Shown here piece by piece: positions 18,960 through 29,622 of a stretch of 64,000 nucleotides of DNA. The notes beneath the pieces are model-generated. The model saw only the letters and a program-made list of their open reading frames with translations, was not told the DNA's origin and ran no database searches. The DNA is taken from positions 441,737-505,736 of the forward strand of contig CP094379.1 in the NCBI GenBank assembly GCA_030060845.1, written 5' to 3'. The DNA comes from Candidatus Midichloria sp. (GTDB taxonomy: Bacteria; Pseudomonadota; Alphaproteobacteria; Rickettsiales; Midichloriaceae). How positions within the stretch are numbered: position 1 is the first letter of the stretch; each line of letters begins with the position of its first letter. A program made the position numbers and the translations under genes.

Positions 18960-19925
18960 TACTGCTTAAGTTTTATTACTTTCGATATCGCGAATAAAAA
19001 AAGTGAATTCTTTTCTAAATTCTTAAGGGTATTTGGTTTAGTTTTTACAAATACTTTAAATCTGTTTTCTAAATCTGCCCTTTAAAAAAAGCATAATTTC
19101 TTTTGGCAATTTTCCCACTTGTATCATATTACTTTTAATTAAACCATCCACCACACCCCCCTGTTTAATACTAGCATATGAGATTAAACCAAGAGGTTGA
19201 CTTTAGTTTAGTCATCACAGGATCACATGCATCTACACATAATCCACAGCTTATACATTACATTTGAAGCCCATCTCTAATATCTATTCCTATAGGACAA
19301 ACAGCAACATATCTATAGCAGTCGACACAATCGCCAAAAGTTTTCAGTTTAGTACTTTTTCAAATCTTGGCTCTCCGCGCCAGTCACAATATGTCACAAT
19401 TAAATTGTCATTATCTAGCATAACTGATCAAAACCTGCCGTACCAGGCAGATGTAAGCACATACTTTTTCCCTCATGAAGCCAGCTAAGGGTAAGTAGTT
19501 AGAGTCAACCCAAATAACCAAGACTTTGGAGCTACACCTAAATGTTCTGAAAATAAGTCGTAACAAAAACTTGGAGCATTATAAAATAACAAATCTAATC
19601 AAAGGCAAAAGGAAACTTAAACTTAACCATGCTAAATGCGTTAATGACTTTCTTATTAATAATAGATGAATCCATGGGCAAGTTGTCAGCGCTACCCTGT
19701 TACTGCGATTCACCTTGAAAAAATGCCTCGACTTTAATAAAAAGATCTACAAAAACAGTTGAGGGCAAGTATAAACCAACCACATGCACCCCAAAATAGA
19801 GATAAATAAGAAAAGCCCAAAAGCAGCTATAATTAAAATAGTTGTTATATAAAAAACTTCTTCTGGCCAAATTTCTATATTGAAAAAAATATGCTCTTCT
19901 AGTAGGTAAATCAATCATAAACCTT
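18960..19925 (-). pseudogene. ccoG: CcoG/FixG (cbb3 oxidase assembly Fe-S protein), degraded
   Basis: CcoG is a membrane iron-sulfur protein needed for copper delivery and cytochrome cbb3 oxidase assembly. The minus-strand remains start at 19924 with MPRFMIDLPTRRAYFF, then ILIIAAFGLFLF and the eroded YTCPQ motif. Later come CLHLPGTA in place of the CPYARFQ region, CGLCVDACDPVMTK (19225 region; ferredoxin-type cysteines kept), SYASIKQGGVVDGL and GKLPKEIM. Frames change many times. The first 30-40 codons are lost into the 3' end of the ABC exporter gene. It is clearly non-functional. Confidence 0.8.
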
Positions 19926-21707
19926 GGCATACTGTAAATTTATGCTAGTCATATTCTTATATTGATTATAAAACTTACAATATTCTTTGTTCAAGTCTAT
20001 TAATTCTTGGTGACTTCCATATTCTACAACCCTACCATTTGCTATGACGCATATCATATCAGCTCCTTCTACAGAAGAAAGCCTATGGGCAATCACTATT
20101 GTAGTACGCCCTTTTTTAAGCCTATCTAGAGCTTCTTGAATTTGCTTTTCAGCAATTGAATCCAAGGCACTTGTTGCTTCATCTAGTAGCAAAATAGGGG
20201 AATTTTTTAACATAGCCCTTGCTATTGCCAACCTTTGTCTTTGCCCTCCTGAGAGCTTTACTCCTCTTTGCCCAATAAAGGTATTATAACCATCTGGAAG
20301 ATTTATAATAAAATCATGAGCTGCAGCTGCAATTGCTGCTTCAATAATTTCTTCTTGAGTTGCTTCTAACTTACCATATCTAATATTATCCATAATAGTC
20401 TCATCAAAAAGCGCAATTTCCTGGCTGACCAAAGCAATTTCATTTCTTAGATCATTAAGGCGCATTTTAGTGATATTTTGTTCTCCTATTGTTATATAAC
20501 CGCTTTCTGGATCATATAAGCGCTGTAGCAGCTGCAATACAGTAGTTTTACCAACACCTGAGCTACCAACAAGTGCTACCGTTGTACCTTCTTGTATATG
20601 TAGATTAAATCCATCTAGAATTTTCAAGCCAGTTTTATAAGAAAAATGCACATCATGGAATTCTATATTAAAGTTTGTTAATATAGGATGCGTGGTACGA
20701 GGATCATCAAAAATAGTAGGTTTTTCATCTAATAATAAAAACACACGCTTAGCAGCTGATAGTGCTTCTTGTAGCGAGGTATTAAGTTGAGTTACCGACT
20801 TTAACGGCTTATATGTCATAAGTAACGCAGTAATAAATGAAAAGAACTCGCCTGGCGTCATCTTTGAATCTATAACCTCAGAACCGCCATACCATATTAT
20901 AAAAGCTATAGCTATGCTACTTAATACCTCCATCATTGGTGAAGGAGCGGACTCTATATATGCAGATTTTTTATAAAGAGAAAGAACATTATCTATAACT
21001 TTCTTTGCTCTAGAAATTTCATATTCTTCCCGACAATAAGATTTCACTAGGCTTATATGCTGAAAAGTTTCATCAAGTCTTATAGTAAAGCTTGAAAGCT
21101 CCTCTTGGATTTTTCTTGCAACGCGCCTCATTTTATGACCTAATTTGAACATAGGGTAAAATGCAAGCGGTATGATAAAAACCGCTATTAAGGCTAAACT
21201 TTTACTTTGGTAAAACATCAAGAAAACTAGACCAATTAAAGTACATAATTCCTGTACGGAACCTGTCAAAATATCTGAAACACTTTTGCGCATTGCATTA
21301 ATATCATTTGTCATTCTTGATATTAAATTTCCAGAAGGATACTCTATCAACAATTTAGTATCTGCGTATATCAAATGGGAATATAATCTTATTTGCAGAT
21401 CATTAATAATTTTCTGGCCCAATTTTTTCATTGTAGACAACTGATAAAAGTATGCTCCTCCCTTGACAATGCTATTTATTACAACGAATGTAGGAACAAT
21501 ATACAGCATTGTAAGTTCTTTGTTAAAGAATATACTGTCTAGGACCGGCTGCATTAACCATGCATTAATTGCAGTTGTTACTGCAGCTACAAACATTAAG
21601 AATATTACAGCTAAAAATCTTTGACGATAATGGTGAATATGTTCTATGTATAATCTCTTGATTAGATACCAACTGCTATCATAGTTTACTTTGCTACCCT
21701 TATTCAT
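19911..21707 (-). CDS. MsbA-type ABC exporter (fused permease/ATPase)
   Basis: The 598-residue half-transporter has an N-terminal six-helix domain (about residues 25-315) and a C-terminal ATPase. The Walker A motif is GSSGVGKTT (near 385); the Q-loop phrase is LVSQEIALFDETI; the signature is VKLSGGQRQR; Walker B is ILLLDEATSALD; the switch is IVIAHRLSSVEGAD. It resembles the MsbA/lipid-A and multidrug exporter class; the substrate is not certain. It begins 18 bases after the rne-type gene ends. The last codons (QYAKVYD) overlap the ccoG wreck in a different frame, so the natural C terminus seems replaced by a few codons from that fusion. Confidence 0.85.
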   Translation of the reverse strand: MNKGSKVNYDSSWYLIKRLYIEHIHHYRQRFLAVIFLMFVAAVTTAINAWLMQPVLDSIFFNKELTMLYIVPTFVVINSIVKGGAYFYQLSTMKKLGQKIINDLQIRLYSHLIYADTKLLIEYPSGNLISRMTNDINAMRKSVSDILTGSVQELCTLIGLVFLMFYQSKSLALIAVFIIPLAFYPMFKLGHKMRRVARKIQEELSSFTIRLDETFQHISLVKSYCREEYEISRAKKVIDNVLSLYKKSAYIESAPSPMMEVLSSIAIAFIIWYGGSEVIDSKMTPGEFFSFITALLMTYKPLKSVTQLNTSLQEALSAAKRVFLLLDEKPTIFDDPRTTHPILTNFNIEFHDVHFSYKTGLKILDGFNLHIQEGTTVALVGSSGVGKTTVLQLLQRLYDPESGYITIGEQNITKMRLNDLRNEIALVSQEIALFDETIMDNIRYGKLEATQEEIIEAAIAAAAHDFIINLPDGYNTFIGQRGVKLSGGQRQRLAIARAMLKNSPILLLDEATSALDSIAEKQIQEALDRLKKGRTTIVIAHRLSSVEGADMICVIANGRVVEYGSHQELIDLNKEYCKFYNQYKNMTSINLQYAKVYD

Positions 21708-21725
21708 TAAAAAATTACCTAATAA

Positions 21726-23699
21726 TCAATCAACTATTTTTTTCCAAATCTCTTTTAATAAGGAATTATTTTTACCGTCATCAACTGGAGAATTTTCTCT
21801 TACCTCACTGACCACAACTTCTTCATTATGATCAATATCATCAAAGGCCTTTAATTCATTCCTACTACGATTGCGAAATCCCTTGCGGCATTTAGGACTT
21901 TTATTTGCATTTGGGTCTTCAAGTTTATCTAATTCAGCTTTGTTTTTTATCGGAGATTGAGTCTTAAGTTGCTTCTTCTGACTTGATTTATTAGTTTTTG
22001 CAGTTTTTTCTGTATTCTTAGCAACTTGATCATTTTCATTATTATCAATACGATAAGGTTCAAAATCTATGGCAGATAACGCTATTTTCTTAGATTCTGA
22101 AGCCCTTTTCACACCTTCTAAGAAAAAGCCATCAGCACCAGCCTCCTTATCAATTGCAAAATTAACTTTAATACCATGATTCTTCTCGATATTGGCGATA
22201 TCATTACACTTTCGATTTAATAAATATAGGACTAACTCTTGCGAACAGGAAACTTTAACTTCATTATAGGCGCCTCTAGCCACCTCATTTTCTATGGCTC
22301 TGATGATTGCAATAGCTGTTACATTCTCTGGTCTGATTCTACCTCTGCCAGCGCAGTGATTGCAAGGCAACATATAAGTTTCAGAGAAGCTTTGGCGTAG
22401 CCTTTGTCTAGACATTTCTAAAATACCAAATTCGCTAATCTTACCTATTTGAGTTCTTGCTTTGTCATGAGATAAAGCATCTTTTATAGCTTTTTCAACT
22501 TCTTTACGGTTTTTAGTTTCTGCCATATCTATAAAATCAATAACAATGAGACCTGATAGATCTCTTAACCTAAGCTGCCTTGCAATTTCTTCCGCAGCTT
22601 CTAGGTTATTTTTCAGCGCTGTATTTTCAATGCTTCTCTCACCTGTAGATTTGCCAGAATTCACATCAATTGCAACTAATGCCTCAGTTTGATTTATTAC
22701 TATATACCCCCCAGAGCTTAATTGCACATTATGATCATAGAGCTTACCCAATTGCTCTTCTATACCATACTTGCTAAAAATAGGAGTAGCGCCCTGATGT
22801 AGCTTTACTTTGTCTACATGTCGAGGTAAAAGCAATTTTGTAAAGTCTTTTGCATTTTCATAAGATTTTAAGCCGGAGATTATTATCTCCGCAATATCAC
22901 TATCATATAAATCTCTAATTGCTTTTTTTATTATATCCCCTTCTTCATGTATGAAAGCTGGTGCAACTGAAGAAAGAGTATGTCCTCGTATGTTATTCCA
23001 AAGCCTGCTTAAATAACTCAAATCTCGTTTAAGTTCTGTTTTTGTCTTATAACCGCCCGCTGTCCTAACAATAACACTATTTGATATCTCGAGATGCTCA
23101 CTCAATTCTTGCACTACTGCTTTAAGCCTTTTTCTTTCTTCAGCATCATCTATTTTTCTAGATACTCCCCCGACATTTCCAGAATTAGGAAGCAATACAC
23201 AATATCTTCCAGCCAGTGATACATATGTTGAAAGAGCAGCTCCTTTATTACCCCGCTCTTCTTTAGTAACTTGCACTAATAGAGCTTGCTCTTTTCGTAT
23301 GACTTCCTGAATTTTATATTGCTTATAAAATAAAGGCCTATTAACTTCCTCTTCGTCCCCTTTACCATCTTCATCGATATCATCCAATCCTGAACTTTGA
23401 GCTTCTTGTTTAGCTCTGGCCATGGATGCAAGTATGGCCTCTTTATCATTTTTAGGGATCTGATAATAGTCAGGATGAATTTCCGCTAAAGGTAAAAACC
23501 CCTGTTTGTTGCCTCCGTATTCAACAAAAGCTGCTTGTAAAGATGGTTCAACTCTTGTAACTTTTGCCAAGTAAACATTACTCTTTATTGAATTTCTATC
23601 TTTATTATGATAATAAAAGGCTTTTATAATATTGTTTTCTGTAAGAACTAATCTGATTTCTTCTTCATGTGCTGCATCTATTAATATTCTTTTTACCAT
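21726..23699 (-). CDS. rne: Ribonuclease E/G
   Basis: The 657-residue endoribonuclease processes rRNA and tRNA and starts mRNA decay. Its S1 domain comes early (about 35-130, VYLAKVTRVEPSLQAAFVEY). An acidic insertion near residues 90-125 is typical of alphaproteobacterial forms. The catalytic core has VAIDVNSGKSTGERSIENTA and LRLRDLSGLIVIDFIDM with the two Mg-binding Asp residues. A Zn-link follows with CNHCAGRGR. A charged low-complexity tail (about 555-657) probably replaces the E. coli degradosome scaffold. It precedes the ABC exporter in the same direction and diverges from secF. Confidence 0.93.
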   Translation of the reverse strand: MVKRILIDAAHEEEIRLVLTENNIIKAFYYHNKDRNSIKSNVYLAKVTRVEPSLQAAFVEYGGNKQGFLPLAEIHPDYYQIPKNDKEAILASMARAKQEAQSSGLDDIDEDGKGDEEEVNRPLFYKQYKIQEVIRKEQALLVQVTKEERGNKGAALSTYVSLAGRYCVLLPNSGNVGGVSRKIDDAEERKRLKAVVQELSEHLEISNSVIVRTAGGYKTKTELKRDLSYLSRLWNNIRGHTLSSVAPAFIHEEGDIIKKAIRDLYDSDIAEIIISGLKSYENAKDFTKLLLPRHVDKVKLHQGATPIFSKYGIEEQLGKLYDHNVQLSSGGYIVINQTEALVAIDVNSGKSTGERSIENTALKNNLEAAEEIARQLRLRDLSGLIVIDFIDMAETKNRKEVEKAIKDALSHDKARTQIGKISEFGILEMSRQRLRQSFSETYMLPCNHCAGRGRIRPENVTAIAIIRAIENEVARGAYNEVKVSCSQELVLYLLNRKCNDIANIEKNHGIKVNFAIDKEAGADGFFLEGVKRASESKKIALSAIDFEPYRIDNNENDQVAKNTEKTAKTNKSSQKKQLKTQSPIKNKAELDKLEDPNANKSPKCRKGFRNRSRNELKAFDDIDHNEEVVVSEVRENSPVDDGKNNSLLKEIWKKIVD

Positions 23700-23863
23700 A
23701 CTTAAGTACTATTTTTGATTTTTTTCAATTTTAAAAAAATAAAGCAATATTTATGGACTGCATCCTTGTGCCCAAAAGCAATCTACTAAATTTTAGATCT
23801 TGTTAAATTTAGCTAGACTTTAATAAGAATCATTGCTTTTTATAAACTGCCAGATAAATTATC

Positions 23864-23891
23864 TTGAGCTATTTCGAAGATTAATTAAAAT
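23864..23891 (+). promoter_or_regulatory. Candidate sigma-70 promoter for secF
   Basis: TTGAGC (23864-23869) and TAAAAT (23886-23891) are 16 bases apart, about 93 bases before the secF ATG, within the 285-base divergent gap between the rne-type gene and secF. The match is moderate and read by eye only. Confidence 0.3.
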
Positions 23892-23984
23892 CTCGGTAGT
23901 TAAAATTAGGCGTACATCTAAGATTATTTTATGCAAATAGTCAAGTAAAAGGATTAATTAAAAATTAAAAATGAATAAAAAATT

Positions 23985-24896
23985 ATGTTAAAGCTACCAA
24001 TTATTTTGATTAAACAAAATACCAAAATAAATTTCCTGAAACAGCGATATGCAGGTTATCTGATTAGCTTCCTTATTACTATAATTACTTTGATATGTAT
24101 TTTTACAAAAGGATTTAACCTTGGAATAGACTTTACTGGAGGAGTGATCATGGAAATCAGTTCTGCCTCTCCAATCACCGTTACCAATATGCGATCCATC
24201 CTAGATCACGCTGGCTACCATGGAGCAACAATTCAGCATGATGATAAAAACAATATTATTATTAGGCTACAACCAAAGAATGATAATGTATGTGCTAGCG
24301 AAATAGAGGAGCTAAAAAAAAGTATTCTCACAATGTTTGCCCATGTAGAATTTAGAAAGATTGACTATGTAGGACCTAAAGTTGGAGATGAGCTTATTAA
24401 CAAAGGGGTTATTGCTATAGTACTCGCTCTTGTTGCAATGATGATATATGTTGCAATTAGGTTTAATTGGGTTTTCAGTGTAGGTGTTGTAATTGCTCTG
24501 ACTCATGACATTATTGCCACAATCGGTTTTTATATTTTTTCCAGGTTTGAATTTGATCTGACCTCCATTGCTGCAATACTGACTATTATAGGATATTCAG
24601 TAAATGATAGTATAGTAATATACGATAGAATCAGAGAAAATTTAAGGAAACATACTCAAAAAAATATTTCTGAGTTAATTAATTTAAGTATTAATGAAAC
24701 TTTATCAAGAACTATAATGACAGCTGCCACTACTCTAGTGGTTTGTATGGCGCTAGTTTTATTTGGTGGGCCTGCACTGAAAGGATTTGGGGCTGCATTA
24801 TTTTTTGGTATTGCCTTTGGCACTTATTCTTCCATATACATCTCCGCCCCATTATTAACATTATTTTATAAATCAAAAGAGGTAAAGAGTTTATAA
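23985..24896 (+). CDS. secF: Protein translocase subunit SecF
   Basis: The 303-residue inner-membrane protein helps SecYEG complete export using the proton gradient. The first helix is followed by GFNLGIDFTGGVIMEI (about 40-55), the P1-head start. The C-terminal membrane domain has VGDELINKGVIAIVLA, GVVIALTHDIIATIGF, LTIIGYSVNDSIVIYDRI (family D-D-R motif) and MALVLFGG. Length is standard. secD is not adjacent; in Rickettsia the two are also apart. It is the first of four plus-strand genes (secF, murA, prfB, iscX). Confidence 0.95.
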   Translation: MLKLPIILIKQNTKINFLKQRYAGYLISFLITIITLICIFTKGFNLGIDFTGGVIMEISSASPITVTNMRSILDHAGYHGATIQHDDKNNIIIRLQPKNDNVCASEIEELKKSILTMFAHVEFRKIDYVGPKVGDELINKGVIAIVLALVAMMIYVAIRFNWVFSVGVVIALTHDIIATIGFYIFSRFEFDLTSIAAILTIIGYSVNDSIVIYDRIRENLRKHTQKNISELINLSINETLSRTIMTAATTLVVCMALVLFGGPALKGFGAALFFGIAFGTYSSIYISAPLLTLFYKSKEVKSL

Positions 24897-24965
24897 CTTT
24901 GCAAATTTTGCAATTTTACCTCTATTAGCATATAAGAGTTTTGAGTTACAGATTATAATAAAGAG

Positions 24966-26288
24966 ATGCAGAATATAGCTTATAAAATAACAGGTAGAGA
25001 GAAAGTTAGTGGTAAAGTGACTTGCATGGGGGCAAAAAATTTTGCCACTAAGGCAATGATAGCTTGTTTGCTGTCAAGGGAAATATCTACCTTGAATAAT
25101 GTGCCTAGAATAGGAGATGTCGAGATTACACAGAAACTTTTAGAATCAGCTGGAGCTCGTATTAATTGGAATTCCCTTAATTCCATAACTATAGATCCTG
25201 CACCTCTTCAAGAATCCAAAGTTGCGCTTCCAGATTCCAGAACAAATAGAATGCCAATTCTATTACTTAGCGTGCTCTTGCATAGGTTTGGAACAGCGAC
25301 AGTACCAACAGTTGGAGGTGATGATATTGGCAAAAGGAATGTTGATTTCCATATAGACGCCATTCAAAGATTTGGAGCAGATGTAAAAAAAGAAGGCGAT
25401 TTATATATTGCAGAGGTTAGAAATGAGCTCAAAGGCTGTCACATAACTTTACCTTACCCATCAGTTGGAGCAACAGAAACTTGTTTGTTTTTAGCAACAA
25501 TGGCTGAAGGAACTAGCGTTATAAAAAATATTGCAATTGAACCAGAGATTATAGCATTAATAACAATGTTAAGAGCAATGGGCGCTATTATATTTTTAGA
25601 CTCAGGAAGATGTTTAACTATACACGGTGTTCAAGAATTAGACGGCACTAATATATATGTGATTGGAGATAGGATAGAGGCTGCTTCTTGGGCATCACTG
25701 GCTTGTGCCTCGGGTGGCGAAATAGAAGTCTCTGGAGTGAAGCCAGATCAACTTGGTAATTTTCTTTCATATTATAATCAAGTTGGAGGTGGTTATAAAT
25801 TGATCAATGCTGATACGATTAAGTTCTATCGTAGGCAGGAGTTAAAGCATGTCATTATTGAAACAGATGTTTATCCAGGATTTTCGACAGATTGGCAACA
25901 ACCTTTTTCAGTGTTACTAACCCAAGCTAACGGCATGTCTGTAATCCATGAAACTGTTTATGAGCAAAGATTCGGCTATTTGGAAGTATTAAATAAATTA
26001 GGAGCAAAAACTCAAGTAGTAAAAGCCTGTTTAGGTTCTCTTTCCTGTCGCTATAAAGGTTTTGACTACGAGCATAGTGCTTTAATATACGGCCCAGCAA
26101 TTCTAAAAGCAATTCCAGAACCAATTGCAGTACCAGATATAAGAGGTGGACTTGCTTACCTCATTGCTGCTGCCCTTGCAGAAGGGATAACTATACTGAC
26201 AGTTGCAGAACAAATAGAAAGAGGTTATGGGGATTTGACTGAAAAGCTAAAAGACGTTAACCTAAAAATAGAAAAAATAAGAATATGA
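24966..26288 (+). CDS. murA: UDP-GlcNAc 1-carboxyvinyltransferase (MurA), Asp in place of the catalytic Cys
   Basis: This 440-residue EPT-fold enzyme catalyses the first committed step of peptidoglycan synthesis, PEP transfer to UDP-GlcNAc. Family marks are GAKN with Lys24 (E. coli Lys22), FSTDWQ (equivalent of FPTDMQ, catalytic Asp305), ETVYEQRFGYL and a C-terminal DIRG (Arg397 equivalent). In the flexible loop, E. coli PGGC-IG with Cys115 is here VGGDDIG (Asp119). Asp at this site is known to give fosfomycin resistance in Chlamydia, Mycobacterium and Borrelia. Overall it is more divergent than usual, so a specialised paralogue cannot be excluded. Its TGA overlaps the prfB ATG (ATGA at 26285-26288). 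Confidence 0.85.
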   Translation: MQNIAYKITGREKVSGKVTCMGAKNFATKAMIACLLSREISTLNNVPRIGDVEITQKLLESAGARINWNSLNSITIDPAPLQESKVALPDSRTNRMPILLLSVLLHRFGTATVPTVGGDDIGKRNVDFHIDAIQRFGADVKKEGDLYIAEVRNELKGCHITLPYPSVGATETCLFLATMAEGTSVIKNIAIEPEIIALITMLRAMGAIIFLDSGRCLTIHGVQELDGTNIYVIGDRIEAASWASLACASGGEIEVSGVKPDQLGNFLSYYNQVGGGYKLINADTIKFYRRQELKHVIIETDVYPGFSTDWQQPFSVLLTQANGMSVIHETVYEQRFGYLEVLNKLGAKTQVVKACLGSLSCRYKGFDYEHSALIYGPAILKAIPEPIAVPDIRGGLAYLIAAALAEGITILTVAEQIERGYGDLTEKLKDVNLKIEKIRI

Positions 26289-27416
26289 ACAACATTAAGA
26301 TATTTAAAAAAAGTATAGAGAATACTCTTGAGTTTCTCATGAGGTATCTTTGACTGGGAAAATGCTTTACAAAGGTTGCAGCAACTTAATCATGAATGTG
26401 AACAACCATCTTTATGGGGGAATCAACAAAAAGCAAGGAAATTACTAAAAGAGATAGACTACTTAGAAAAATCCGTTAATGGAATTATAGAGATTGAAAA
26501 AAAGCTCAAGGAAAATTTAGAATTGCATGATTTGGCAATTGAAGCTGACGATCAAAGCTTGGTTTCAGAAATTGATAATGAGTTAAAAAAATTAGCTCAG
26601 GAAACAAAAAAACAGGAAATAGAGTGTTTATTTTCAGGCGAAGCTGATAATAATGGATGTTTTATTGAGATACATTCTGGGGCTGGCGGAACTGAGAGCA
26701 ATGATTGGGCTTCTATGTTACTTAGAATGTATTTACGTTGGATTGAACGCCATAAATTTAAGTTTGAAATAATATACCAACTAAGTGGTGAAGAGGCTGG
26801 CATAAAATCGTGTACAATAAAAATCTTTAGCACTGGTGCATATGGATGGCTTAAAAACGAGAATGGTATACATAGATTAGTTAGAATCTCACCATTTAAC
26901 AGCGCCGGCAAAAGGCATACAAGCTTTGCAAGCACTTTTGTATACCCAATTATTGATGAAGACATACAGATTGAAATAAAGGAGTCAGACTTAAGAATTG
27001 ATACCTATAGGGCATCAGGAGCAGGCGGGCAGCACGTTAATACCACTGATAGCGCAGTTAGGATCACACATTTACCAACAAGAATGGTAGTACAGTCACA
27101 AAGCAATCGTTCACAACATCGCAATCGAGATGAATGCTTATCTATGCTAAAAGCAAGACTTTACGATTTAGAATTAAAGAAAAAAGAAGAAGCCGCTAAC
27201 CAGTTAAATGCTGCTAAAACTGGTATTAGTTGGGGACATCAGATCAGATCATATGTTTTACATCCTTACAGGATGATTAAAGATTTAAGAACTGGTTACC
27301 AAGAACCAGATACGACAGCAGTTTTGGATGGAGATCTTGACGAATTCATGTATAAGGTGTTAGTACGTAAAGCTACTGGTAAGGGCCTAGATAACTTTAT
27401 TGAAGATTTGGATTAA
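26285..27416 (+). CDS. prfB: Peptide chain release factor 2, with +1 programmed frameshift
   Basis: RF2 releases peptides at UGA and UAA. It starts at ATG 26285 (overlapping the murA stop). The first 22 codons end CTT at 26348-26350, followed by in-frame TGA (26351-26353). A +1 shift on CTT-TGA-C continues at GAC 26352 to give about 376 residues. Downstream the protein has the stop-recognition SPF tripeptide (RLVRISPFNSAGKRH) and the catalytic GGQ loop (RASGAGGQHVNTT). The frameshift is the classic RF2 autoregulation: low RF2 slows termination at its own UGA and allows shifting. Length and motifs are normal. iscX follows 4 bases after the stop. Confidence 0.95.
26340..26354 (+). promoter_or_regulatory. 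RF2 programmed +1 frameshift site
   Basis: The site reads GAGG-TAT-CTT-TGA-C: a Shine-Dalgarno-like GAGG just upstream, the slippery CTT, and TGA followed by C, a poor termination context. This is nearly the E. coli arrangement (AGGGGGTATCTTTGAC). Reading shifts from the frame of 26285 to that of 26352. Confidence 0.93.
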
Positions 27417-27420
27417 ACTT

Positions 27421-27615
27421 ATGCGTTGGACAAACATTTATGATATAGCAATTTCTTTAGAGGAAAAGTACCCTGATGTTGATATAATAAACCTCAGCTT
27501 TCCTAAATTAAAGGAGATGATAGTGTCTCTTGACAGTTTTGATGATTTGCCCCATAGATCAAATGAGAAGATATTAGAAGCAATACAGGCTACATGGCTT
27601 GATGAAAGAGGCTAA
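27421..27615 (+). CDS. iscX: Fe-S cluster assembly protein IscX
   Basis: This is a 64-residue acidic protein. With start ATG 27421 it reads MRWTNIYDIAISLEEKYPD and contains FDDLPHRSNEKILEAIQATW, the hallmark of IscX/YfhJ (E. coli FDDDPQASNEKILEAI..WLDE). IscX binds IscS and iron and tunes cluster assembly on IscU. It lies 4 bases after prfB rather than in an isc operon, as also happens in other Rickettsiales. An upstream in-frame extension to 27400 would overlap prfB and lacks family support. Confidence 0.9.
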   Translation: MRWTNIYDIAISLEEKYPDVDIINLSFPKLKEMIVSLDSFDDLPHRSNEKILEAIQATWLDERG

Positions 27616-27912
27616 GTGCTAGAGAGTTGTTTAAGAATTATATTATGGGAAGATCATAGAAACGGTATATACTACCTTAGCTTGAGGTATTGATTTCCTT
27701 CTAATCAATAGTCCAAAATAAGGACTTTGCTATTAACAAGTATGCTTCTTTAACTTAAAATATTGGTAGCTACATAGATAGATAGAATTAAGTGTACAAT
27801 TTTCTTCAAAGAACGTAAGTGACCCATGCAAATTTTAAATGCTACCTTCTCTTTTCTAAGTTCACTGTCGTTTATATAATGTTCCAAATTTTAATTTACT
27901 ATAGGTCTTAGC
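27616..27912. other. Convergent intergenic gap, nothing recognised
   Basis: This gap lies between the 3' ends of iscX (plus) and atpC (minus). No gene and no convincing terminator hairpin with a T run is visible by eye. Confidence 0.4.
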
Positions 27913-28167
27913 TCAAACTTCACTGTCTAAAATTATATTACATCCCTCTTTTGTAATATGAGCAAAACCTCCCAGAATATCATAAGTCATTATAGCACTT
28001 TCTAAATGCGCTTTAATTTGTCCTTTCTTTAACGCAACAATCATAGGCATATGCCCACTTAAAATTCCTAGTTCTCCTTCTACTCCAGGAATTACTATCA
28101 TATCTAAATCCTTATCTAGCGGCCTAGAATCAGGGGTTAATAGTTTACAGTTTATTTTTGGCACCAT
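27913..28167 (-). CDS. atpC: ATP synthase epsilon subunit, short form
   Basis: The 84-residue protein covers only the N-terminal beta-sandwich of epsilon: VPKINCKLLTPDSRPL, VIPGVEGELGILSGHMPMI and YDILGGFAHITKEGCNIIL. The usual two C-terminal helices (family length 130-140), which can inhibit ATP hydrolysis, are absent, and no frameshifted continuation is seen after the stop. Short epsilon subunits are typical of Rickettsiales and some other lineages. It follows atpD by 14 bases and closes the F1 operon. Confidence 0.9.
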   Translation of the reverse strand: MVPKINCKLLTPDSRPLDKDLDMIVIPGVEGELGILSGHMPMIVALKKGQIKAHLESAIMTYDILGGFAHITKEGCNIILDSEV

Positions 28168-28181
28168 ATACCTCCAACATA

Positions 28182-29597
<1,416 letters not shown>

Positions 29598-29622
29598 TCA
29601 AATATCCTTTTTTCATTAAAAC

